Below are positions 1 through 7,917 of a stretch of DNA of 24,816 bases, one piece after another (position 1 is the first letter of the stretch; the number at the start of each line of letters is the position of its first letter). A program made the translations under genes and the position numbers. The notes under the pieces were generated by a model. The model ran no database searches. It saw nothing but the letters and a program-made list of their open reading frames with translations, and was not told the DNA's origin. The stretch comes from Pseudomonadota bacterium (GTDB lineage: Bacteria > Pseudomonadota > Gammaproteobacteria > Burkholderiales > Burkholderiaceae_C), in contig JAEWPH010000205.1 in the NCBI GenBank assembly GCA_023460715.1, positions 1 through 24,816 on the forward strand, given 5' to 3'.

Positions 1-1
1 G

Positions 2-166
2 GCCCCGGCAGCGCCGGCCGCCGGCGACCGCATCGAAATCCACATTCACGCCGCGCCGGGCATGGACACCCGCGCCCTGGCGGCAGCGGTGCGCGCCGAG
101 CTGGAGCGCCGCGACGCAGAAAAGCGCAACCGCGCCGGCGGCGGCTTCTACGACTACACCAACTGA
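2..166 (+). CDS. Phage tail tape-measure protein, C-terminal fragment (gpT-like)
   Basis: The open frame enters from the left edge and stops with TGA at 164-166, leaving 54 residues. The visible part contains the stretch IEIHIHAAPGMD, an alanine/arginine-rich helix and the ending GGFYDYTN. This kind of C-terminus is usual for P2-type tape-measure proteins, which set tail length. It lies 11 bp upstream of gpU, matching the P2 order T-U-D. The identification rests on this short tail and on position. Confidence 0.72.
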   Translation, partial: APAAPAAGDRIEIHIHAAPGMDTRALAAAVRAELERRDAEKRNRAGGGFYDYTN

Positions 167-177
167 GGAACCGCACC

Positions 178-630
178 ATGATGCTGGCCCTGGGCCTTTT
201 CGTTTTCTCGCTCGACACGCTGGCCTATCAGGAGCTGCAGCGCCGCACGTCTTGGAAGCACCCCACGCAGGCGCTGGTGGGGGCGCGCGATGCATCGCAG
301 TTCCTGGGTGCTGGCGAGGACGTAATTACGCTCACCGGCAGCGTGGTGCCCGAGTTCGGCACGCTGGACAGCCTGGACACGCTGCGCGCCATGGCAGACC
401 AGGGCCTGGCCTGGGCGCTGGTGGAGGGCACGGGCCGCATGTACGGCGCCTACGTCATCACCGACATGCAGGAGACGAAGGCGCTTTTCTTCGCAGACGG
501 CATGCCGCGCAAGACCGACTTCACCGTAACGCTGCGGCGCGTGGACCAGGGCACCGACGACGACAGCCAGGCGCAGCCGGAAATGGGCGACCTGGGCGCC
601 GTAGCCAGCGCGCGGGGGATGAGCCTGTGA
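178..630 (+). CDS. Phage tail protein gpU
   Basis: This 150-residue protein matches the P2 gpU family, a tail-terminator-type component that caps the tail tube in myophages. Family features visible are an early FSLDTLAYQELQRRTSWKHP segment, a central stretch on tested glycine/valine turns around GSVVPEFGTLDSLDTLR, and an acidic, variable C-terminus. Two ATG codons lie in tandem at 178 and 181; GAGGAA just upstream can serve either. The gene ends in GTGA, whose GTG is the likely start of gpD, so translation of the two is probably coupled. Confidence 0.9.
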   Translation: MMLALGLFVFSLDTLAYQELQRRTSWKHPTQALVGARDASQFLGAGEDVITLTGSVVPEFGTLDSLDTLRAMADQGLAWALVEGTGRMYGAYVITDMQETKALFFADGMPRKTDFTVTLRRVDQGTDDDSQAQPEMGDLGAVASARGMSL

Positions 631-1769
631 GCGACGTGCAGGCCATTGCCGCCACGTTGCCGCCGCCCACCGTGCAAGGCGCGCGGCCGGCGCCGCCCGG
701 CGTGCACCTGCGCCCGGTGTGGCGCGTCACCGTGAAGGGGCAGGACATTTCCGCGCGCATCGCCCCGCGGCTGGTACGCCTTGCCATCAGCGACAGCAGG
801 GAGAACGAGGCCGACGAGGTGGAGGTGGTCATCAGCGACCACGACGGCGCCGTGGCCCTGCCCGAGACGGGCGACCCGCTCACCGTAGCCATTGGCTGGG
901 CGGCGGCCATGGGCGACAGCGGCGCGGGCGATGGCGGTGCCGGCGCCATGCCGTTGGGCCTGGTGGACAAGGGCACATACACCATCCAGGCCGTGGAATA
1001 CAGCGGCGCGCCGGACACGATCACCATCCGCGCCCGCGCGGCCGACTTGCTGGATGGCCTGCGCATGCTCAAGGATCGGAGCTGGCATGCCACCACCGTG
1101 GGCGCCGTGGTGGGCGCGATTGCCGCGCAGAACCAGCTGACGGCCAAGGTGGACAAGGAAATAGCCGTGCGCAAGCTCAAGCACGCGGACCAGGCGCAGG
1201 AGTCCGATGCATCGTTCATCCGCCGCCTGGGCAAGCAGTTCGACTGCATCGCCACCGTGAAAGCCGGGTGCCTGCTGTTCAGCCAGAAGCGCAACGCGCG
1301 CACACCCAGCGGCAAAGAGCTGCCGGCGGTGCTTATCACCCGCATGGAGGGCGACAGCCACCGCTACAGCCGCAGCGACCGCGAGGCCTACAGCGGCGTG
1401 AAGGCGTTCTACACCAGCACCAAGGCCGGCCAGCGCAAGAGCGTGGTAGCTGGCATCAGCGGCCGGGCCAAGACCCTGCGCGCCACGTTTGCCAGCGAGG
1501 CCGACGCCCTGGCCGCGGCGCGGGCCGAGTGGCTGCGCGTGCAGCGCGGCATCTACAGCTTCGACATCACGCTGGCCTACGGCCGGGCCGACCTGATGCC
1601 CCAGCGCCCGGCGGTGGTGGCGGGATACAAGCCGCAGATCGACGCCACGCCGTGGATCATCACCAGCGTGCGGCACACGCTGGAGGGCAGCGGCTACACG
1701 TCGCAGATCACGCTAGAGACGCTGCAGGCCGAGGGAGTGGAAGGCGGAGACGAGGCCCAGCCGGACTGA
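627..1769 (+). CDS. Phage late control gene D protein (tail hub, gpD)
   Basis: This 380-residue protein belongs to the P2 gpD / late-control family, related to the tail hub (gp27-like) that joins tube and baseplate. It has the domain order usual for the family: an N-terminal PVWRVTVKGQDIS segment, the SDSRENEADEVEVVISD region, and a C-terminal part that includes the TPWIITSVRHTL stretch. A GTG start at 627 is chosen because it overlaps the gpU stop (GTGA) and the protein becomes family-like right after it. Upstream in-frame codons lie inside gpU. It closes the tail operon; the stop overlaps an ATG (TGATG at 1767-1771). Confidence 0.9.
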   Translation: MSDVQAIAATLPPPTVQGARPAPPGVHLRPVWRVTVKGQDISARIAPRLVRLAISDSRENEADEVEVVISDHDGAVALPETGDPLTVAIGWAAAMGDSGAGDGGAGAMPLGLVDKGTYTIQAVEYSGAPDTITIRARAADLLDGLRMLKDRSWHATTVGAVVGAIAAQNQLTAKVDKEIAVRKLKHADQAQESDASFIRRLGKQFDCIATVKAGCLLFSQKRNARTPSGKELPAVLITRMEGDSHRYSRSDREAYSGVKAFYTSTKAGQRKSVVAGISGRAKTLRATFASEADALAAARAEWLRVQRGIYSFDITLAYGRADLMPQRPAVVAGYKPQIDATPWIITSVRHTLEGSGYTSQITLETLQAEGVEGGDEAQPD

Positions 1770-1912
1770 TGGGTGCCGCAACATATTGTTTCGACACGTT
1801 GGAAAATGCGACGGACAATCACCTGTGTATATCAACAGCTGTATCTCTGCTGATGGCGGCTGGGCTTGGCAGTGCCCACCAATCGCGGGGGCCATTTCCT
1901 GAAAGATCCTGT

Positions 1913-2188
1913 ATGAATCTCATCATCGAGCGCACGGACGCCGATGGCCGCCCTTGTGTGGTTGCGTCCGACGACGGCCGGTACCGTTGGATCCGCGAGC
2001 AGGGCGAACTTCTGCACGACACAGTGGCCGGCCGCCTGTTGGGTATTGGTGGCTACATGGTCCCCGCGCCGGGCGCTGTGCGCTACGACCCCGTACCGGA
2101 AGATGTACGCAACGCCTTCATTGAATTCTGCGCTCAGCTCGTCGTCGTCATCGACCGCAGCGCAAAGGTAGTTCCTCTGCGCAGATAG
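1913..2188 (+). CDS. Small protein of unknown function
   Basis: This encodes 91 residues beginning MNLIIERTDADGRP, with an acidic N-terminal half and a hydrophobic stretch near the C-terminus (FCAQLVVVID). I do not recognise a family. The frame is open further upstream to an ATG at 1769 that overlaps the gpD stop, but that 48-residue extension is encoded by more A+T-rich DNA and does not look protein-like, so the ATG at 1913 is preferred. A GAAAG sequence lies upstream as a weak ribosome-binding site. It is the first gene of the accessory block after the tail operon. Confidence 0.5.
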   Translation: MNLIIERTDADGRPCVVASDDGRYRWIREQGELLHDTVAGRLLGIGGYMVPAPGAVRYDPVPEDVRNAFIEFCAQLVVVIDRSAKVVPLRR

Positions 2189-2308
2189 CCCCAGCTGTCG
2201 AGTTGCTTTTGCGCCATTGCTTCGCAATGAGCGGGGATGCGTCGTCCTGTCCTACGGTTAACAAGGTGTAACACGGCGAACCTGTGCCCTTCAACATGTG
2301 AAGGCCCC

Positions 2309-2713
2309 ATGTCAGTGAAAGCCATTTTGATTGAGGACAGCGCGGAAATACGGCAGGCGATTACGCCCGCGCTCTCCGAGCTGGCGGACGTTCATGTGGC
2401 AGCTTTTGCGGAGGAAGCGGGCGAAGCCGTGCAGCTGCTTATCCGCCAACCATGCGAGCTGGTGATTCTGGATCTGTTTCTGCGCAAGGGCTCCGGGCTG
2501 GATGTGCTGGCCCACATGCGGGCCGACGGCTACCGCACACCCGTGGTGGTGCTGACCAACTACGCCACCGAAGACACCCGCGAGCGCTGCCTGACCGCCG
2601 GTGCCGAAGCGGTGTTCGACAAGTCCACCGAGCTGGACGCATTCTTTGAATACTGCCTGGAGTTCTCAGACCAGAAGTACGTGCGCGACTCGACGCTGCA
2701 GGCACCTTTCTGA
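2309..2713 (+). CDS. Stand-alone response regulator receiver domain protein
   Basis: The 134 residues make one CheY-like receiver domain and nothing more. The acidic pair E9-D10 and the phospho-acceptor D55 (in LVILDLFLRKGSG) are present, as are the switch threonine T83 (VVLTNY) and K105 (VFDKS), so it should be phosphorylatable. There is no DNA-binding or enzymatic output domain, and no histidine kinase gene is nearby. It would therefore have to act by protein contact, like CheY or Spo0F, with a kinase from elsewhere. The start chosen is the ATG at 2309; an in-frame extension to 2237 is not receiver-like. Its place in a prophage cargo region is unusual. Confidence 0.88.
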   Translation: MSVKAILIEDSAEIRQAITPALSELADVHVAAFAEEAGEAVQLLIRQPCELVILDLFLRKGSGLDVLAHMRADGYRTPVVVLTNYATEDTRERCLTAGAEAVFDKSTELDAFFEYCLEFSDQKYVRDSTLQAPF

Positions 2714-2810
2714 CGGCGTAGCGGCTACTGGGGGTGTAACGGAAGCAGCGGTGCGAGCCGTTCAGCCCAAGACGTGGGCGCACCACACCCTGCATCGACT
2801 TGTATCAAAT

Positions 2811-2832
2811 AATTATCGTTTTACCGATAATT
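2811..2832. promoter_or_regulatory. A+T-rich perfect inverted repeat
   Basis: An 8-bp perfect stem (AATTATCG / CGATAATT) surrounds a 6-base loop, and it can be extended by A/T pairs on both sides with one T-G wobble. It lies in the 250-bp gap between the receiver gene and the lipoprotein gene and is far more A+T-rich than its surroundings. A short T-run (GTTTT) follows it, so it could be a weak terminator for the receiver gene. It could equally be an operator near the promoter of the lipoprotein gene. The rest of the gap shows nothing recognisable. Confidence 0.5.
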
Positions 2833-2963
2833 GTTTTGGGCGTAGGGCGAGGTGCCGGCTTCAGCGCAAGGCCGGCGCCCACCAGTGCGCCCAGCTGCCT
2901 TGCCTTCCCTCGGCGCCCCCCTCTCACGTGCGGCCGAGCCCTTGACCCCACACCGCTGCCGCT

Positions 2964-5495
2964 ATGCCACACACCGCGCATCCCCGGAATGCTGCCCGCT
3001 TGGGCGCCCGTACCAAGGGCGCATGCGCCCTGCTCCTGACCTGCCTGCTTGCCGCCTGCGGCGGTAGCGGCGGGAGCACCACCACCGATGGCGGCGCAGC
3101 GCCGCCGGCCGCCAAGGCAACGCTCATTCGGGTGCGGGCAGAGCTGGCGGGCGCCAACTGCCCGCAGGGCGGAGCGCGTGTAGACGCCGGGGTGGACGCA
3201 GACACCAACGGCGCACTGGGGGACGGCGAGGTTTCGGCCACGCAGTACGTGTGCGGCTCTGACGGACTGACCACGCTGGTGCGCATGCGCGCCGAGGCCG
3301 CAGGAGCCAACTGCGCCAACGGCGGCTCGCAAGTGCTGGCGGGGCCTGACGCTAACCGGAATGGCGCGCTGGAAGACTCTGAGGTGACGACTTCCCGGTA
3401 TGTGTGCAACGGCACCAACGGGGCAAATGGCACGAATGGAACCAACGGCACCAATGGGACGAATGGCGCCAACGGCACGAACGGCGCAAATGGCCGAGAC
3501 AGCTTGGTGGAGTTCGCCCCCGAACCTGCTGGCGTTATCTGCCCCGCGGGCGGCCAGCGCATCATGGCCGGCCTGGATCTGGATGGCAACCGCACGCTGA
3601 GCGCGAGCGAAGCCACATCTCTGGCGTATGCCTGCAACGGCGTGGCCGGGGCCAGTGGCCGCAACAACCTCATGGAGTTTGTGAACGAGCCGGCGGGCGC
3701 CTCCTGCACCAATGGCGGCAAGAAGATCGTGTCGGGCCTGGACCTGGACGGCAGCGGCACGCTGAACGGTAGTGAAATCACCTCGACCGCCTACGTGTGC
3801 AACGGAGCGACGGGCGCAACCGGGGCGCCGGGCGCTCCGGGTACGCAAGGCCCCACCGGCCCCACCGGCCCCACCGGCCCCACCGGTCCGACAGGGTCCA
3901 CCGGTGCGGACGGCCTCAGAAGCCTGATGGCTTTTGCCATAGAGCCGGCCGGCGCCACCTGCCCCAACGGCGGGCAGAAGATAACCGCAGGCGTGGACTT
4001 GGACAGCAACGGAACCCTGGCGGCCAGCGAAGTGACTTCCACCGCGTACGTATGCAACGGTGCGCAGGGTGCTCCTGGCACCCCGGGCACCCCTGGCACC
4101 CCTGGCACGCCCGGTACACCCGGCACGCCAGGCACGCCAGGCACCAATGGCCGCGACACGCTGGTGCGGTTCACCGCCGAGCCCGCCGGTGCCAACTGCG
4201 CCTATGGCGGCCAACGCATCGATTCGGGCATGGACGTGAACCGCAGCGGCGTCTTGGACGCCAGCGAAATCACCGCCACCAGCTACGCTTGCAGCGCAGC
4301 GCCTGCCGATACGCAATGGGTCAACGTGACGGGCGGTGCCGTACAGGCCAGCGCCAACACCGGCTACCTTGCCAACGCGGCCAGCAGCGTGAACATCACC
4401 CTGCCCCCGGCGCCGCAAGTCGGCGACTGGGTCAAGGTGACGGGGTTGGGATCGGGCGGCTGGAGCATTCTGCAGAACGCCGGCCAGCGCATTGGCGTGA
4501 GTGGCTTGCCCGGTGGGCTGGCGGTCAACTGGGCAGCGAGCCCTATCGTTGGCACTTGGACCGGCCTCGCCTCGTCTTCGAGCGGTGACAGGCTGGTAGC
4601 CGTCAGCGCCTCGGGAGAGCTTTACACATCGGCCGACGCAGGCGGAAATTGGACCCCGCGTTTGATAGGCCAAACCTGGAGCAGCGTCGCATCGTCCAGC
4701 GATGGCTTGAAGATACTGGCTGCGACGAATGGCGGCTCCCTCTACTGGTCACCGGATGGCGGTAGCAGTTGGTCGAACGACGGATCGAGCCGGGCGTGGT
4801 CGGCAGTGGCGTCTTCGGCGGACGGCAATCGGCTGGTAGCCACGGCGTACCTGGGCCAGATCTGGACATCCAGCGATGGAGGGCTGAGCTGGACGGCACG
4901 CGAGTCCAACCGGGCGTGGCGCGCTGTGGCTTCGTCCAGCGACGGCCGCGTGCTGGTGGCTGGCACGAACGGCGCGCAGCTGTACGTGTCTACTGACTAC
5001 GGCGTGTCGTGGACGGCCCGTGCCAGCGCGCAGTTCTGGTGGGGCGCGGCGGTTTCCGCAGACGGTAAAACGATGCTTGCCACCGTGGACACGGGCGCCA
5101 TCTGGGCCTCGACCGACTTTGGGACCACATGGGAGCCCAAAACGGCCGGCCGCGATTGGCGCGGAATCACCGTGTCTGCAGATGGGCGCTACGTGGTGGC
5201 CGTAACCAGCGGAGGCACCCTGAGCCAATCCACGGACGGGGGCAACACCTGGCGCGCCACCGCAGACGCCGGCGCATGGACGGCCGTTGCCAGCAGCGCC
5301 GACGGCTCGCGCTACATCGCGGGCAAGTCGGGCGCCGCGGTCTACACCGGCCAGCGTGTGCTGTTCACGACCACGGGCACCACAGGCGGGGTGTCTGGTG
5401 GGCAGAACGATGCGCTGCAGCTGCAGTACATAGGCGGCGGGGTGTTCATGCCCATCAGCTACGTGTCGGCGAGCCTGCAATTCACGGTTCGCTAA
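2964..5495 (+). CDS. Multi-domain lipoprotein: EF-hand-like repeats, collagen-like linkers, Asp-box propeller
   Basis: This 843-residue protein opens with a lipoprotein signal (basic start, hydrophobic core, lipobox LLAAC with C32). Six repeats of about 48 residues follow (about 53-445). Each has a Cys-Gly-Gly turn (xxCxxGG), an EF-hand-like loop such as DLDSNGTLAASE, and a second Cys in YVCNG. Three Gly-X-Y collagen-like linkers separate some repeats: (TNG/ANG)n, (PTG)n and (GTP)n. From about 533 to 800 there are six Asp-box motifs of type S-x-D-x-G-x-x-W, indicating a BNR/sialidase-type beta-propeller. The repeat resembles what I recall as DUF7151. It is probably an outer-membrane-anchored, calcium-binding surface protein. 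Its place among prophage cargo suggests lysogenic conversion; adhesion or phage exclusion are guesses. Confidence 0.85.
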   Translation: MPHTAHPRNAARLGARTKGACALLLTCLLAACGGSGGSTTTDGGAAPPAAKATLIRVRAELAGANCPQGGARVDAGVDADTNGALGDGEVSATQYVCGSDGLTTLVRMRAEAAGANCANGGSQVLAGPDANRNGALEDSEVTTSRYVCNGTNGANGTNGTNGTNGTNGANGTNGANGRDSLVEFAPEPAGVICPAGGQRIMAGLDLDGNRTLSASEATSLAYACNGVAGASGRNNLMEFVNEPAGASCTNGGKKIVSGLDLDGSGTLNGSEITSTAYVCNGATGATGAPGAPGTQGPTGPTGPTGPTGPTGSTGADGLRSLMAFAIEPAGATCPNGGQKITAGVDLDSNGTLAASEVTSTAYVCNGAQGAPGTPGTPGTPGTPGTPGTPGTPGTNGRDTLVRFTAEPAGANCAYGGQRIDSGMDVNRSGVLDASEITATSYACSAAPADTQWVNVTGGAVQASANTGYLANAASSVNITLPPAPQVGDWVKVTGLGSGGWSILQNAGQRIGVSGLPGGLAVNWAASPIVGTWTGLASSSSGDRLVAVSASGELYTSADAGGNWTPRLIGQTWSSVASSSDGLKILAATNGGSLYWSPDGGSSWSNDGSSRAWSAVASSADGNRLVATAYLGQIWTSSDGGLSWTARESNRAWRAVASSSDGRVLVAGTNGAQLYVSTDYGVSWTARASAQFWWGAAVSADGKTMLATVDTGAIWASTDFGTTWEPKTAGRDWRGITVSADGRYVVAVTSGGTLSQSTDGGNTWRATADAGAWTAVASSADGSRYIAGKSGAAVYTGQRVLFTTTGTTGGVSGGQNDALQLQYIGGGVFMPISYVSASLQFTVR
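3408..3500 (+). repeat. 9-bp-period collagen-like repeat (Thr/Ala-Asn-Gly)
   Basis: About ten copies of a degenerate 9-bp unit encode T/A-N-G triplets between repeat domains 2 and 3 of the lipoprotein. Third-base differences between copies show it is not freshly expanded. Gain or loss of a unit would keep the reading frame. Confidence 0.85.
3849..3903 (+). repeat. 9-bp tandem repeat encoding (Pro-Thr-Gly)n
   Basis: Four nearly exact copies of GGCCCCACC-type units are followed by two diverged ones. They encode a Gly-Pro-Thr collagen-like linker between lipoprotein domains 4 and 5. The exact copies make it prone to in-frame slippage. Confidence 0.85.
4074..4146 (+). repeat. 9-bp tandem repeat encoding (Gly-Thr-Pro)n
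   Basis: Roughly eight 9-bp units (GGCACCCCT / GGCACGCCA variants) encode a Gly-Thr-Pro linker between lipoprotein domains 5 and 6. They have the same frame-preserving period as the other two linkers but a different sequence, so each linker probably expanded independently. Confidence 0.85.
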
Positions 5496-5504
5496 TGCAG
5501 TGAT

Positions 5505-5533
5505 GGCTGACGATGCCGTGCGCATCGTCAGCC
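5505..5533. terminator. Perfect 12-bp hairpin after the lipoprotein gene
   Basis: GGCTGACGATGC pairs perfectly with GCATCGTCAGCC around a CGTGC loop, starting 9 bp after the lipoprotein stop and ending 33 bp before the BrnA-like gene. No T-run follows, so a classic Rho-independent terminator is not complete. It may terminate weakly, protect the upstream mRNA, or be a binding site for the downstream ribbon-helix-helix protein. Confidence 0.55.
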
Positions 5534-5566
5534 TGCGCAAGGCCCATTCACGCGAAGTGAGGTGGT

Positions 5567-5857
5567 ATGACGCGATCTAAAAAGCTCGGGCTGCTGATGC
5601 CCACCGCAGCGGAAGATGCCGCCATCGCGGCCGGCATCGTGGCCGACAGCGACACCATGGAAATCACCCCGGCGGACGTGGCACGCATGCAGGCGCGTGG
5701 CCGTGGCCGGCCCAAGCTGGCCGCCACCAAGGTGCCGGTGACCATGCGCCTGGATGCCGACGTGCTGGAGAAAGTGAACAGCACCGGCGACGGCTGGCAG
5801 ACACGCGTGAACAACCTGCTGCGCGAGGCGGTGGAAAAGGGCAAGCTGGCTGCTTAA
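5567..5857 (+). CDS. BrnA-like antitoxin / ribbon-helix-helix protein, without BrnT
   Basis: The 96-residue protein ends in a BrnA-type segment, VPVTMRLDADVLEKVNSTGDGWQTRVNNLLREAV in sense, of which RLDADVLE and GDGWQTRVNNLL are the diagnostic parts. In BrnTA modules the BrnT toxin gene precedes BrnA; here the preceding gene is the lipoprotein and the 71-bp gap is too short for a toxin. It is thus an orphan antitoxin or a repurposed regulator. The start at 5567 follows a good GTGAGG ribosome-binding site. RHH proteins of this family bind inverted repeats at their own promoters, and the 12-bp hairpin just upstream is a candidate site. Confidence 0.7.
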   Translation: MTRSKKLGLLMPTAAEDAAIAAGIVADSDTMEITPADVARMQARGRGRPKLAATKVPVTMRLDADVLEKVNSTGDGWQTRVNNLLREAVEKGKLAA

Positions 5858-6096
5858 GCTAGCTAGCGGGCAAACCGCGATTCCGGAGCAACTGCCTTTG
5901 CCAGAACCGTCCTACAGCTAACCTAGGAATGCACACCAGCTGCGCTGTTGGTGCCAACGCGTTCCAGCCCCTCTCTCGGGCTGGCGAACTCGCGGCCGTG
6001 CAATGGACGCCAAAGCCTAGACTAGCGTGTCGCCATAATTTTCTGATACCGGGTTGACGTCTACCAACTAATCCATTGCACAGAAGCCGTTAGGCA
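5858..6096. other. Non-coding gap between convergent genes
   Basis: This 239-bp stretch separates the BrnA-like gene from the 3' end of the NACHT gene. It holds a palindrome GCTAGCTAGC at 5858-5867 and a hairpin CCAGCCC-CTCTCTC-GGGCTGG at 5964-5984, which could end transcription from either side although no strong T-run follows. G+C content falls through this stretch toward the NACHT gene, so one edge of the foreign insert may lie here. I see no open frame of interest. Confidence 0.5.
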
Positions 6097-7917
6097 CTAT
6101 CGGTTCATCAATAAAACCAAACCGCTCTTATTTTCCTCACGAGCCACTGCAGCATTTGCATATTCTTGCCGGCGCAATAAATGCTCAACCAGGAACAATA
6201 CCTCTGCATCAGTTGCAGATTTCAGCTCCGGCGACATCTGCATAGCTTCTCTGTACGTTAATATGTAGACTTCATTCTCAAGTGGGGCACCATTTTTGGC
6301 AGCAATAAAGTCTGCTATTTTGGGGGTTCCGGCTATGCGAAGAAACGAGTCAAGAAACGCCCACACAATTTGGCTTTCAAACCAGGCAGTCCCGTTTTTG
6401 GCTAGAGATATACCATCTATGCTCTGTAGCCTGTACTGCCCGCTCCGACCGATAAACGAAATACAGCATTCTTTAGTTGCACGCCTGTAAAATTCCGAGG
6501 AGAAAACATCACTGGGGCTATCTATGATATTGAGAATCCCAAGAGCCTCATTTATTTGAGGAATTAAGAAATACTTATAAAATCTATAACTGTCAATTTG
6601 TTCCAAAAACGTCAGCTCACCTTGCCATTCGCGCATGATACTTTCATCTGCCACCTGCAAATAGAAATTCTGGGCAAACTGATCTGCAGAGTTTTTTACA
6701 AATCGGGCAGCATAGAACTCAGAGACCGACCGATGAATATAAGATATATCCAATCCATCGACAATTAGCAGGCAAGCAGTCTTTATTAACTCACTACGCA
6801 GGCCCGTGGTGCTAACTTCGACACCAACAGTCTCTACAGCTTTACGACAGGTTTCGGAAAAAGTATTGGAATCAAAAGTTTTGATGCCCGCCAACTTCGC
6901 CTGGAAACAGAAACCCTCGAACAGCGCTTTGAGCGCCTCGTCATCTAAATTTGTATATCTATTCCTTTTGAAACCTGGTTTGGTTTGATCATGTTTATAG
7001 AACATGACGTCAAACAGTTGCTCGTAGAACTTGGTCAATGTGGACGGTATGGAAGACTGCGCGCGATAGAGCCACACTAACAAAGTTACCAATAATGGCG
7101 TCGTGAGCAGATTCTCAATGCCACTCCCATCCACAGCTTTTATAGCCTCGTGAACGTGCTTGGCTTGGGCCGAGTCTTGACACACCCTCTTGAGAAACGG
7201 ATGAAGATCATCTGGACTCAATGGAAGAAGCTCCGCCACTCGAAACAATGCCAAATTCTGGATTCCTGATTCTGGCCGCGAAGTGATAGTTACTTGCAAG
7301 TCAGGAAAGCGCGCACAAATATCTTCAATATCTACTATAGATGAGGTCAAGAGCTGAGTGTCAATTTCATCAAATGCATCCAACAGCAAGACAATTTTGC
7401 CTGACGAGAGATACAAATCAAGATTTTCACGATTCGCGTCCAAACCAAACTGCTTCAAGGCCAAGATGATGTGATCTTTTAACCCGTGCGTAGAAGTAAG
7501 CTTTCTGAGCTCTATGAATATTGGTATCTTCCCAATTTGCGCAGCCTGAAAACAAATGGTGCCATACAAATAACGCAAGAAAATGGACTTCCCCTGCCCA
7601 GCAGTACCTTGAATTATGTATCTGTTACCGCTTGGTATCTCTGAGTAAGAATTTATCTGTGTTATCGGGCAATCTGGAAATCGCACGCGGCTCGGATAGT
7701 AGAATTCAAAAAGTGAAACCTCTTTTTCAACGTTCCACAAGGTTTTTACATTTATTGTTTTGTAAACATGGTTTCCCAGCTCAAAGCTTTCCAGCGATTT
7801 GGCCAGCTTGTTACTTGGGTTTGGCGTGAGCGCACCCTTCGTCCAAGAATACAAATCAGCAACGATGGGCTTGAGCAATGCGCCGACTGCGCCAGCACCT
7901 AAAGTAGTAATGACCAT
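6097..7917 (-). CDS. NACHT-domain STAND NTPase, probable anti-phage defence protein
   Basis: This 606-residue protein has a P-loop GTAGQGKS (104-111), a Walker B with trailing acidics LLLDAFDEI (177-185) and a sensor motif TSRPES (212-217). The LLTTPLLVTLLVWLYRA stretch is typical of the region after the NTPase core in NACHT proteins. About 95 residues precede the NTPase; no familiar effector domain is evident there. The C-terminal 250 residues are helical-looking without clear TPR or LRR repeats. Bacterial NACHT proteins are known phage-defence ATPases, so defence is the likely role. The gene is much more A+T-rich than its neighbours, indicating separate acquisition. It starts at ATG after GGGAGGGAG, 25 bp behind the repressor on the same strand, so it is probably expressed in the lysogen. 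Confidence 0.85.
   Translation of the reverse strand: MVITTLGAGAVGALLKPIVADLYSWTKGALTPNPSNKLAKSLESFELGNHVYKTINVKTLWNVEKEVSLFEFYYPSRVRFPDCPITQINSYSEIPSGNRYIIQGTAGQGKSIFLRYLYGTICFQAAQIGKIPIFIELRKLTSTHGLKDHIILALKQFGLDANRENLDLYLSSGKIVLLLDAFDEIDTQLLTSSIVDIEDICARFPDLQVTITSRPESGIQNLALFRVAELLPLSPDDLHPFLKRVCQDSAQAKHVHEAIKAVDGSGIENLLTTPLLVTLLVWLYRAQSSIPSTLTKFYEQLFDVMFYKHDQTKPGFKRNRYTNLDDEALKALFEGFCFQAKLAGIKTFDSNTFSETCRKAVETVGVEVSTTGLRSELIKTACLLIVDGLDISYIHRSVSEFYAARFVKNSADQFAQNFYLQVADESIMREWQGELTFLEQIDSYRFYKYFLIPQINEALGILNIIDSPSDVFSSEFYRRATKECCISFIGRSGQYRLQSIDGISLAKNGTAWFESQIVWAFLDSFLRIAGTPKIADFIAAKNGAPLENEVYILTYREAMQMSPELKSATDAEVLFLVEHLLRRQEYANAAVAREENKSGLVLLMNR

Noticed and set aside
2811..2832. dif/Xer-type recombination site
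   Set aside because: The symmetry is right in general form but the half-sites do not resemble XerC/XerD binding sequences.
3849..4146. Short tandem repeats as a possible CRISPR array
   Set aside because: Units are 9 bp, have no spacers and are in frame within a coding region; they encode collagen-like linkers.
2805..4673. Long minus-strand open frame opposite the lipoprotein gene (622 codons)
   Set aside because: It is the antisense shadow of a repetitive G+C-rich gene; the product is low-complexity with no start signal or family features.
5858..6096. Phage cos site or small RNA gene in the convergent gap
   Set aside because: Only one short hairpin and a 10-bp palindrome are visible; nothing specific supports cos or an RNA gene.
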